Part shown: piece after piece, positions 25,399 to 33,687 of the stretch
How positions within the stretch are numbered: the stretch's first letter is position 1
Layout of the letters: every line of letters begins with the position of its first letter
Origin: Salinimicrobium nanhaiense
GTDB taxonomy: Bacteria; Bacteroidota; Bacteroidia; Flavobacteriales; Flavobacteriaceae
Assembly: GCA_012038135.1 (NCBI GenBank)
Contig: JAAVJQ010000003.1
Coordinates: 62,001-126,000, forward strand
Length of the DNA stretch: 64,000 bases
Direction of reading: 5' to 3'
Translations under genes and position numbers: made by a program
The notes under the pieces: generated by a model
The model's input: only the letters and a program-made list of their open reading frames with translations
Databases searched by the model: none
What the model was told of the DNA's origin: nothing

Positions 25399-27153
25399 TT
25401 AAATTTTGGCTGTAACCTCTAAATTTAGTTCTTTAAGTTGGTCTTCACTAATTCTTGCGGGAGCATCTATCATCACATCTCTTCCCGAGTTGTTCTTAGG
25501 AAAAGCAATATAGTCCCTAATGGTCTCCTGTCCGCCCAGGATCGCCACCAGCCTGTCAAACCCAAAAGCAATTCCGCCGTGGGGAGGAGCACCGTATTGA
25601 AACGCATCCATTAAAAACCCGAACTGGGCTTGAGCTTCTTCCGGGGTGAATCCAAGATGATCGAACATCATCGCCTGCGTGTTCTTATCATGAATTCTTA
25701 TAGAACCTCCACCAATTTCATTCCCGTTAAGGACCAGGTCGTAGGCATTGGCGCGGACTTTCCCCGGCTCGGTGTCCAGTAATTTAATGTCTTCAGGTTT
25801 TGGGGAGGTGAAGGGGTGGTGCATCGCGTGATAGCGGTTTGTCTCTTCATCCCACTCTAAAAGCGGAAAATCTACCACCCATAACGGTGCAAATTCATCT
25901 GCTTTCCGCAGTCCCAGTTCGTTCCCCAGGTGCATACGCAATGCGCTTAACTGAGTTCTGGTCTTATGTGCATCTCCGGCCATTACCAGGATGAGGTCTC
26001 CGGCTTTGGCTCCGGTTCTTTCTGCCCAGGCTTTGAGGTCTTCTTCTGAATAGAATTTATCTACCGAAGATTTTAAAGTTCCATCCTCATTGTATTTAGC
26101 CCAAACAAGTCCGTTGGCGCCGACCTGTGGACGCTTCACCCAATCGATAAGTTTATCAAGTTCCTTTCTCGTATAAGATGCAGCTCCGGGAACAGCAATT
26201 CCCACTACCAGTTCCTGGCTGTCGAAGACATTGAAACCTTTGTCTTTTGCCAGATCATTCAGCTCTCCGAATTCCATTCCGAAGCGAATATCGGGCTTAT
26301 CATTTCCGTACTTTTTCATGGCCTCCTCATAGGTCATGCGCGGAAATTCGGTTACATCAACACCTTTTACTGCTTTGATGAGGTGACGGGTAAAATCTTC
26401 AAAAGTGTTGAGAATATCTTCCTGCTCCACAAAAGCCATTTCGCAGTCAATCTGTGTGAATTCCGGCTGCCGGTCGGCCCGCAGATCTTCATCCCTAAAG
26501 CATTTTACGATCTGGAAGTATTTATCCATTCCGCCAACCATAAGCAGCTGCTTGAAAGTCTGCGGAGACTGTGGAAGGGCGTAGAACTGGCCTTCATTCA
26601 TGCGGCTTGGCACTACGAAATCACGGGCACCTTCGGGCGTGGATTTGATCAACACCGGAGTTTCCACCTCAATAAAGCCTTTTTCAGAAAGAAATTTTCT
26701 CACCTCCATAGCTACTTTGCTTCGGAAGATCAATTTATTCTTCACAGGGTTCCGGCGTATGTCAAGGTATCTGTATTTCATGCGCAGGTCCTCCCCACCG
26801 TCAGTTTCATCTTCAATAGTGAACGGCGGAAGCTGTGCGGAATTCAGAACTTTTAATTCGGTAACCAGGATCTCTATGTCTCCCGTGGGCATGTTGGGGT
26901 TCTTTGATTCTCTTTCGATGACCTCTCCTGAAACCTGGATCACGAATTCCCGGCCCAGCTGGGAAGCTTTTTCCATCATCTCCTTAGGCGTGCGTTCTTC
27001 ATCAAAGATCAGCTGCGTAAGACCGTAGCGGTCCCGTAGATCAACCCATACCATAAAACCTTTGTCCCTTATCTTTTGTACCCATCCGGAAAGTTTTACA
27101 TGCTTTCCCTTGTCTTCTAATCTTAATTCCCCGCAGGTATGGCTTCTGTACAT
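25399..27153 (-). CDS. aspS: Aspartyl-tRNA synthetase
   Basis: A 584-residue class II synthetase of the bacterial (long) type. An OB-fold anticodon domain ([18 protein letters not shown] start) is followed by motif 2 ([18 protein letters not shown]), the GAD insertion, and motif 3 [15 protein letters not shown]. Length is standard. A TATTTTTG element (minus strand, forward 27177-27184) lies just before the start. Confidence 0.96.
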   Translation of the reverse strand: MYRSHTCGELRLEDKGKHVKLSGWVQKIRDKGFMVWVDLRDRYGLTQLIFDEERTPKEMMEKASQLGREFVIQVSGEVIERESKNPNMPTGDIEILVTELKVLNSAQLPPFTIEDETDGGEDLRMKYRYLDIRRNPVKNKLIFRSKVAMEVRKFLSEKGFIEVETPVLIKSTPEGARDFVVPSRMNEGQFYALPQSPQTFKQLLMVGGMDKYFQIVKCFRDEDLRADRQPEFTQIDCEMAFVEQEDILNTFEDFTRHLIKAVKGVDVTEFPRMTYEEAMKKYGNDKPDIRFGMEFGELNDLAKDKGFNVFDSQELVVGIAVPGAASYTRKELDKLIDWVKRPQVGANGLVWAKYNEDGTLKSSVDKFYSEEDLKAWAERTGAKAGDLILVMAGDAHKTRTQLSALRMHLGNELGLRKADEFAPLWVVDFPLLEWDEETNRYHAMHHPFTSPKPEDIKLLDTEPGKVRANAYDLVLNGNEIGGGSIRIHDKNTQAMMFDHLGFTPEEAQAQFGFLMDAFQYGAPPHGGIAFGFDRLVAILGGQETIRDYIAFPKNNSGRDVMIDAPARISEDQLKELNLEVTAKI

Positions 27154-27258
27154 AAACTTGATCTTTTTAAGAGGAGCAAAAATAAGAAGTTATCGCGGGA
27201 TTGTGTGAAGATTAGAAAAGTTATTGGGTAAAAGTTAATTTGAAAAAGCAAGGGGTGT

Positions 27259-29090
27259 CAAAAATGGTATTTTTCGTACCTCGTTAAATAACGTTTGCCA
27301 TGAATACACGAATAATTCTTCTTCTACCAATATGTTGTCCCTAACGGGACATTAAAAACGGATACTATTGGCGCGGATTGCTTTGTGAGAGATATTTCCG
27401 TTTTCTTCATCTGTTGGCGCGGATTTGTAATCCGTGCCGATTTCGTATATCTGCCACTTAGACATATGTTGTCCCTACGGGACAATTGATGAGGGTAATT
27501 CTTCTTCTACCAAAATGTTGTCCCTAACGGGACAAGAAAAAGCGGTTTTGTTGACGCAATTTGGTCCGTGCCTCAGAATTATAATAATAACCCAATTTTT
27601 GTCTCCATGGGAAATTAGTGCAATATCTGCGCTCTTTGCGCATTTCCTTTGCGGCCTTCGCGTGAAACAACAAAGAAAAGATGGTGTTGTTCATCGTTAT
27701 CTGCAGGAAACATTTTTCACCACGGATGCAGGATTATTTTTTCCACTCCTTCTAAAAAGGCATTATTTTGTGTTCTTCTTTAAATCTTTGGGAGCTTTGT
27801 GAGAGATATTTCCGTTTTCTTCATCTGTTGCTTTGGGTGAGATATTTCTCGTTTTCTTCATCTGTTGGCGCGGATTTGTAATCCGTGCCGAGGTGGAACA
27901 TTTGCGACCCTACTGATATGTTGTCCCTAGCGGGACAATTGATGAGGGTAATTCTTCTTTTGCCAATATGTTGTCCCTAACGAGACATTAAAAACGGATT
28001 CTATTGGCGCGGATTCAGTGCGGCGGAATTATAATATTTAAACAATCTTTTGACCCTACGCGACAGGAGCCGAAATTCTGCGCTCTTTGCGCATTTCCTT
28101 TGCGGCCTTCGCGTGAAACAACAAAGAAAAGATGGTGTTGTTCTTCGTTACCTGAAGAAAATATTTTTTCGCCACGGATGCACGATTATTTTTCCCACTC
28201 CTTCTAAAAAGGCATTATTTTGTGTTCTTCTTTAAATCTTGGGGAGCTTTGTGGGAGATATTTCCGTTTTCTTCATCTGTTGGCGCGGATTTATAATCCG
28301 TGCCGAGGTGGAACATTTGCGACCCTACCGATATGTTGTCCCTACGGGACATTTGATAGGAAGGTAAATTTTTTCTACCGACATGTTGTCCCTAACGGGA
28401 CAAGAAAAAGGGGTTTTGTTGACGCAATTTGGTCCGTGCCTGAGAATTATAATAATAACCTAATTTTTGTCTCCATGGGACATTAGTGCAATATCTGCGC
28501 TCTTTGCGCATTTCCTTTTGCGGCCTTCGCGTGAAACAACAAAGAAAAGATGGTGTTGTTCATCGTTATCTGCAGGAAACATTTTTCGCCACGGATGCAC
28601 GATTATTTTTCCCACTCCTTCTAAAAAGGCATTATTTTGTGTTCTTCTTTAAATCTTTGGGAGCTTTGTGGGAGATATTTCCGTTTTCTTCATCTGTTGG
28701 CGCGGATTTATAATCTGTGCCGAGGTGGAACATTTGCGACCCTACTGATATGTTGTCCCTACGGGACAATTGATGAGGGTGATTCTTCTTCTACCGATAT
28801 GTTGTCCCTAACGGGACAAGAAAAAGGGGTTTTGTTGACGCAATTTGGTCCGTGCCTGAGAATTATAATAATAACCCAATTTTTGTCTCCATGGGACATT
28901 AGTGCAATATCTGCGCTCTTTGCGCATTTCCTTTGCGGCCTTCGCGTGAAACAACAAAGAAAAGATGGTGTTGTTCTTCGTTACCTGAAGAAAATATTTT
29001 TTTCGCCATGGATGCACGATTATTTTTCCCACTCCTTCTAAAAAGGCATTATTTTGTGTTCTTCTTTAAATCTTGGGGAGCTTAGTGTGA
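27259..29090. repeat. 2-kb mosaic of dispersed palindromes in four tandem units
   Basis: A gene-free stretch built from recurring modules. Four copies of a TGCGCTCTTTGCGCATTTCC module start at 27628, 28079, 28496 and 28912 (spacings 451, 417, 416 bp). Between them lie hairpins GTCCCTAACGGGAC or GTCCCTACGGGAC (near 27345, 27480, 27520, 27925, 27980, 28345, 28390, 28760, 28806) and CGGATTTGTAATCCG-type hairpins (near 27420, 27870, 28285, 28703). Small frames here repeat with the units and are not genes. No transposase is present in or next to it. Confidence 0.85.
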
Positions 29091-29170
29091 AATGAGAGCA
29101 GGATCTGTTATTCCTACGGGACAGGAGGGGAATTGGAATTTGGTGCTTGAAATTTTGGAATTTAAAAACA

Positions 29171-29200
29171 AAAAGGCTGCACATCTCTGCACAGCCTTTT
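29171..29200. terminator. Terminator of proA-proB
   Basis: AAAAGGCTG (29171-29179 region) and CAGCCTTTT form the stem on the minus strand, with an additional GCA/TGC pairing in the loop. It lies 24 bp after the proB stop. Confidence 0.75.
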
Positions 29201-29223
29201 GTATCTAAAAATCTGATCCGGAT

Positions 29224-30045
29224 CTAGTGATGGATCTTTGTAAAATGCACTTTGTCATTAATGGCATTAAGGATGAAATTATCATCGAGGCCATTTACGA
29301 TCCAGGTTTCGATCTTTGCCTTTTGAGTGATCGCAGCAGCCGAAACCTTTGAGCTCATTCCGCCGGTACCGTGAGTGGATTTCGTCTCACTCATCACCTC
29401 TTTCTTCAATTCCTCCAGGTCATTCACCTTGCGAATGGTTTCCGGAGTTTTGGCTTCAATTGAACCTTTTTTATACACTCCGTGAGTGTTGGTCGCGATG
29501 ACAAAAAGATCTACATCTAACAATGCCGCGGTTTGTGCCGCAAGATTGTCGTTATCTCCAAATTTTATAGCATCTGTTGATGAGGTGTCATTCTCATTAA
29601 TGATGGGGATGTAATCGTTCTCCACCAGCACATTCACTGTGTTGATGATGTTCTGCCTTGAATCTTCATTGCTGAAATCATTTGGCGACAACAAACATTG
29701 ACCGATCAACAGTCCGAGTTCCCTGAAGCTTTCCTGAAAAATTCGCATAAGGTGCGGCTGACCAATAGAAGCCAATGCCTGCTTTACATCAATATTTTCT
29801 CCACTTCTTTCGAGGTTCACGAATTGTCTTGCCACAGCAACAGCCCCTGAGCTTATGATCACAAACTCGTACTCATCTTTTAAGGTTGCGATCTGTCGGC
29901 CTATGTCTTCAATTTTACCTCTTGAAATGTGATCTGTTTCTTTGGTTAGTGTATTAGAACCTAACTTTAAAAGTATCCTCTTTTTCTTTTTTGGAGTTTC
30001 CATTTCTATGTTATTCTGTTCTAAAATTTTATCTAGTTTGTCCAT
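29224..30045 (-). CDS. proB: Glutamate 5-kinase
   Basis: A 273-residue amino-acid kinase for the first step of proline synthesis. LLKLGSNTLT (residues 26-35), IISSGAVAVAR and the KFGDNDNLAAQTA segment are the expected substrate and nucleotide sites, and HGTGGMSSKVSAA is the C-terminal ATP-site motif. It lacks the C-terminal PUA domain of the E. coli enzyme, which is common in this phylum. It overlaps the end of proA by 17 bp from the ATG at 30045; an internal ATG at 30003 would avoid the overlap. Confidence 0.92.
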   Translation of the reverse strand: MDKLDKILEQNNIEMETPKKKKRILLKLGSNTLTKETDHISRGKIEDIGRQIATLKDEYEFVIISSGAVAVARQFVNLERSGENIDVKQALASIGQPHLMRIFQESFRELGLLIGQCLLSPNDFSNEDSRQNIINTVNVLVENDYIPIINENDTSSTDAIKFGDNDNLAAQTAALLDVDLFVIATNTHGVYKKGSIEAKTPETIRKVNDLEELKKEVMSETKSTHGTGGMSSKVSAAAITQKAKIETWIVNGLDDNFILNAINDKVHFTKIHH

Positions 30046-31225
30046 TTCCGTGTATATACCATTTATTGGTTACTAAGTGCTGCAGTCCAATAGGACCGCG
30101 CTGGTGTAATTTATCTGTGCTTATCGCCAGTTCGCCACCAAGTCCCAGCTGACCTCCATCGGTAAATCTTGTAGAGGCGTTGTGATAAACTGCTGCATTA
30201 TCTACATTTTCCATGAAATGCTGCGCAGTTTTATCATCTCTTGAAATTATAGAAGCCGAATGTCCGCCTGAATATTTATTGATCTTCTCAATAGCTTCAG
30301 TAGCCGAATTCACTTCGCCTATGAGAGCTTTATAGTCGAGAAATTCCTCATACCATTCATCTTCACTTTTAACAGGGCGACTGCCTTCCAGGTTTTCAAG
30401 AGATTTATCTGCAATAATTTCTACATTATTTTCTGAAAGTGTTTGCTCAAGTTGTTTCAGAAATGCTTCCTTATTGGGAAGGTTCGCATCTATAAGCACC
30501 TTATCAACCGCATTACAGGCAGAGATCTTTCCGGTTTTTCCGTTTAGGATCACCTCCAGCGCGATATCTGTATCGGCGTTTTCGTGGATGTACACGAAGT
30601 TGTTTCCGCGGCCGCTCACGATGACCTGTGCCGAAGAATTTTCTTTGACGAATTTGATCAGGCGTTCGCCACCTCTTGGTACAACAAGATCTACTCTTTG
30701 ATCCGGATTGGCTAAAAACTCCTGAGTTTGTTTTCTGTCAAACTGAAGGTATTCTACCCAATCTTTAGAGATGTTATTTTCTTCGAGCGCCTTGTGCCAA
30801 AGCTTAACGATTTCCAGGTTGGAGTTAAGCGATTCTTTTCCACCTTTCAGGAGAATTTTATTTCCCGATTTAAAGGCGATCCCTGCAGCTTCAATAGTTA
30901 CATCGGGACGGGATTCGTAAATGATCATCACCGTTCCAAAAGATGCAGTCTTGTTATATACCTGCATTCCGTTTTCATGCTTAAAGCTGAATCTTTCCAC
31001 TCCCACAGGATCTTCCTGGGAAGCTAAATGTTTTAATGAGTCGATCATTCCTTCAACTTTGGAATCATCTATTTTTAGCCGGTCTTCCATGGCCAGATCT
31101 TCTCCCGAATAAGCGTCGAGATCGATCTTATTAGCTTTTAAAATGTTGTTCTTTTCCTTTTCCACAAGATTTGCCATTGAGATCAAAACGGCGTTACGTT
31201 CGTCAATGGTTAACTGAGTGTTCAT
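30029..31225 (-). CDS. proA: Glutamate-5-semialdehyde dehydrogenase (gamma-glutamyl phosphate reductase)
   Basis: A 398-residue enzyme reducing gamma-glutamyl phosphate with NADPH. The catalytic cysteine is in GKISACNAVDK. Other family segments are ESRPDVTIEAAG, LKGGKES and GPIGLQHLVTNKW. I take the ATG at 31225 (MNTQLTIDERN); the frame extends to 31276 but those residues are unlike the family and lie in remnant sequence. It is first in a proA-proB pair. Confidence 0.93.
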   Translation of the reverse strand: MNTQLTIDERNAVLISMANLVEKEKNNILKANKIDLDAYSGEDLAMEDRLKIDDSKVEGMIDSLKHLASQEDPVGVERFSFKHENGMQVYNKTASFGTVMIIYESRPDVTIEAAGIAFKSGNKILLKGGKESLNSNLEIVKLWHKALEENNISKDWVEYLQFDRKQTQEFLANPDQRVDLVVPRGGERLIKFVKENSSAQVIVSGRGNNFVYIHENADTDIALEVILNGKTGKISACNAVDKVLIDANLPNKEAFLKQLEQTLSENNVEIIADKSLENLEGSRPVKSEDEWYEEFLDYKALIGEVNSATEAIEKINKYSGGHSASIISRDDKTAQHFMENVDNAAVYHNASTRFTDGGQLGLGGELAISTDKLHQRGPIGLQHLVTNKWYIHGNGQTR

Positions 31226-31369
31226 TCGTTGAATTTTAATTAATATTAATTTTCCTGACCATAGGTGTCCAAACACTTTGCCATAGTCGGGTATAAAAAA
31301 GAAAACCTCCGGAAATTCCGGAGGTTTTAAAAATATAATGCCTCAAAAATGCCATTTTAGCAAATCTTA

Positions 31370-31689
31370 TTTCTCTTTTGTCTCGTATTCTGAGCCTATC
31401 TTTGTTTACCAGATAAAGCATAGCCGTTACTGCGACAAGGATTAAGAAGGTTGCGAAGGTCAATCCAAAGATCCCTGTTCCATGCCAGCGGTCCTCAAAA
31501 GATCACGTTATCTCCCCCAATAAAGATCTGCGGATCATAATCTGTGAAAAGTGAGAAAAAGTCAACGTCCAAGCCTATTGCGAGCGCAAAAAGACCTAAA
31601 ACTGTCGTAATGGCAGTTAAAAGCACAGCCCGCAATTCCTGGCTTACCACTTTCCACATGTTGGAAAGCCCGGTAACTAAAAATCCTGG
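31370..31689 (-). pseudogene. C-terminal remnant of an AcrB-type RND efflux transporter
   Basis: Minus-strand translation gives ELRAVLLTAITTVLGLFALA and DPQIFIGGDNVIF, then a TGA (forward 31495-31497) where a Trp codon is expected in FWGPLAW. After a frame change GIFGLTFATFLILVAVTAML and YLVNKDR follow. These are the conserved last helices of Bacteroidota RND pumps. The gene therefore carries a nonsense mutation and a frameshift and has lost its first 1000 or so codons. Confidence 0.75.
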
Positions 31690-31941
31690 ATCGGGAAAAA
31701 CGTCACAATCTTTAATGCCAATGAAATATATTCTGCTAATGAATACGATGTCAAGATCTTTCAGGTAAAACTTTTTAGCTATTCCTTTCTCCAGGTTTTC
31801 TGTAGTGATCTCTTCCAGTATTTCCGCGTTCGGGTAATACTACTGCAATCTCATCCATGGTCACACTCTTAACCCCGAGGTTAAGAAACATATCTGCAGC
31901 TTTAATTAAAATCTGTTCTATCGATTTTTGGGAATCTTAAG
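31690..31941 (-). pseudogene. TetR-family regulator remnant fused to the RND remnant
   Basis: The minus strand reads EQILIKAADMFLNLGVKSVT and MDEIA, the helix-turn-helix start of a TetR repressor, without a start codon (a TAA lies upstream in frame). In another frame EILEEITTENLEKGIAKKFY and LKDLDIVFISRIYF follow, the C-terminal helices of the same family. That second frame continues directly into the RND remnant. The middle of the regulator and the genes between regulator and pump are deleted. Confidence 0.65.
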
Positions 31942-32061
31942 CGTGCAAAGCCAGGACTGGAAACTTGTAAGACACCTAAGTTTCCTTAGTTTTTTAATTT
32001 TAATATTTCTGGACAAATTACTTTTTCCGCGGGTTTTGGTATTTTAGCGCAAAAATCAGCT

Positions 32062-33036
32062 ATGCATACCATTGATCGTTACCGCGAGGAGTTTGAAAAT
32101 TACCTTTCCCAAAAGGCTGTGAGCAGGGAGCCGGTAAATCTTTACGATCCTATGGTATATATTCTCAATTTGGGCGGAAAAAGAGTGCGTCCTGTACTGG
32201 TTTTAATGGCTGCAGAGATCTTTGGAGGAGATCATAAAAAAGCATTGGATGCGGCTTTGGCCATTGAGATCTTTCATAATTTTTCCCTGGTTCATGATGA
32301 TATCATGGATGATGCCCCACTGCGCAGAGGTAAACAAACAGTCCACGAAAAGTGGGATGTCAACACCGCCATTCTTTCGGGAGATGCGATGTTGATAAGA
32401 GCATATCAGCTGTTTGAAAATTACCCGGGAGAGACTTTTAAGCAGTTAGCCGAACTTTTTTCGAAAACGGCCATAGAGGTGTGCGAAGGGCAGCAGTATG
32501 ATATAGATTTTGAGACGCGGGATAAGGTGAGCATTGAGGAGTATCTAAAAATGATAGAGTTTAAAACCGCTGTCCTGGTTGGAGCTTCTTTAAAAATGGG
32601 AGCTATCGTTGCAAATACTTCCCGGGAGAATTGCGAAAGGATCTATGAATTCGGGAGGCTTTTGGGAATAGCATTTCAGCTTCAGGATGATTACCTGGAC
32701 GCTTTTGGAGATCCCGGTTCCTTCGGAAAGCAGGTGGGGGGAGATATTATTGAAAACAAAAAGACATTCTTATACCTTACCTCCCTGCAGGAAGCAGCTT
32801 CAAGGGAGGCAGTTCAGCTAGAACATTTGTACTCTGTAAACCCTCCGGATCCTACTACAAAAATAGAGACCGTAAAAAGCCTTTTTGAGAGTAGTGGTGC
32901 TGCAGAACTTACCCGTCGTGAGATCGAAAAATACACGCGCAGAGCCTTTGATGTGCTGGAAGATCTGGATATAGCTTCAGACAAAAAAGAGGTGCTTTAC
33001 ACCTTTGGGAAAGGACTTATGCACCGGGAAGTTTAA
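32062..33036 (+). CDS. Polyprenyl diphosphate synthase (trans-isoprenyl, IspA/GGPPS type)
   Basis: A 324-residue all-helical enzyme extending allylic diphosphates with IPP. The first aspartate-rich motif is DDIMD (79-83), the second DDYLD (209-213), with GKRVRP (39-44) for IPP binding. Phe74 and Ser75 precede the first motif at positions -5 and -4, which tends to limit chain length, so FPP or GGPP is more likely than a long chain. Single gene, convergent with the next and separated by no spacer. Confidence 0.9.
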   Translation: MHTIDRYREEFENYLSQKAVSREPVNLYDPMVYILNLGGKRVRPVLVLMAAEIFGGDHKKALDAALAIEIFHNFSLVHDDIMDDAPLRRGKQTVHEKWDVNTAILSGDAMLIRAYQLFENYPGETFKQLAELFSKTAIEVCEGQQYDIDFETRDKVSIEEYLKMIEFKTAVLVGASLKMGAIVANTSRENCERIYEFGRLLGIAFQLQDDYLDAFGDPGSFGKQVGGDIIENKKTFLYLTSLQEAASREAVQLEHLYSVNPPDPTTKIETVKSLFESSGAAELTRREIEKYTRRAFDVLEDLDIASDKKEVLYTFGKGLMHREV

Positions 33037-33576
33037 TCAAAAATAGAAGCTCACAAAAGGCATAAATGCATTGGCATAGATGCTTTTTTCGCTGTCATAA
33101 AGAACATCATACCTAATTCCCACCGTTACCGGGCCTGTGGTGTATCCAAGCCCAAAGAACAGGGCGGGATACCAATAGGAATCCGAGCTATTTGCGCCAT
33201 CCAGTTTGAAATCCCGGGTAACATAATGCTCTTCAAATTCTGCCGAAAGCTGCAAAACCTGTAAAGGTTTTAGGAGACCAATTACGCTTCCGCCAACTGT
33301 AGAGGTGGAGTATCGTGAGGAATTCCGGTAAGAACCTGCTAATCCTATTCCTGCTGAAGTATAGCGGTTAAAATCATAAATGGCCTTTGGAGCAACATAA
33401 CCGCTAAAGTAGCCATTGCTGAAACTTGCGCCAATACTTCCGCCAAATCGAACATCTTCAAAAAATGTCTCTTTTGGAGCACCGGTTTCCTGTGCAAAGA
33501 GGTAGGAATGAGAAAAGTAAAATATTAATATCGGAATTAATAGTGCTTTTTTATTACTAAACAAGAAGTTCTTCAT
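33037..33576 (-). CDS. Outer-membrane beta-barrel protein (often mislabelled alpha-ketoglutarate decarboxylase)
   Basis: A 179-residue protein with signal peptide (cleavage after LFAQ) and alternating amphipathic strands ending in an aromatic residue (FMPFVSFYF), as expected for an outer-membrane barrel of about eight strands. Homologues next to sucA are often named after that neighbour, but nothing here resembles a decarboxylase. Its stop directly abuts the stop of the polyprenyl synthase gene, and it is divergent from sucA. Confidence 0.75.
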   Translation of the reverse strand: MKNFLFSNKKALLIPILIFYFSHSYLFAQETGAPKETFFEDVRFGGSIGASFSNGYFSGYVAPKAIYDFNRYTSAGIGLAGSYRNSSRYSTSTVGGSVIGLLKPLQVLQLSAEFEEHYVTRDFKLDGANSSDSYWYPALFFGLGYTTGPVTVGIRYDVLYDSEKSIYANAFMPFVSFYF

Positions 33577-33642
33577 GTTAAATGTTTTCCAAAGTATAAG
33601 GTAAATATATTAAATGCACCTGTGCTTCTTTTTTAAAAATTG

Positions 33643-33650
33643 TACTTTTG
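33643..33650 (+). promoter_or_regulatory. Putative -7 element of sucA
   Basis: TACTTTTG matches the Bacteroidota TAnnTTTG box 37 bp before the sucA ATG. No good TTG at the expected -33 distance, so the call is tentative. Confidence 0.4.
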
Positions 33651-33687
33651 TAACGTTTTACAAAAAAGAAACAGGTAGTTTCATATT

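Noticed and set aside
27434..29041. Several plus-strand frames of 60-130 codons
   Set aside because: They recur with the tandem repeat units, share the same peptide, and start inside palindromes.
27259..29090. CRISPR array
   Set aside because: Units are over 400 bp with no short direct repeats and unique spacers, and no cas gene is nearby.
31544..31768. A plus-strand 74-codon frame
   Set aside because: The opposite strand carries clear TetR/RND remnants; the plus frame has no protein-like features.
33037..33576. Alpha-ketoglutarate decarboxylase as product name
   Set aside because: The sequence is a signal-peptide beta-barrel; the name comes from its neighbour sucA.
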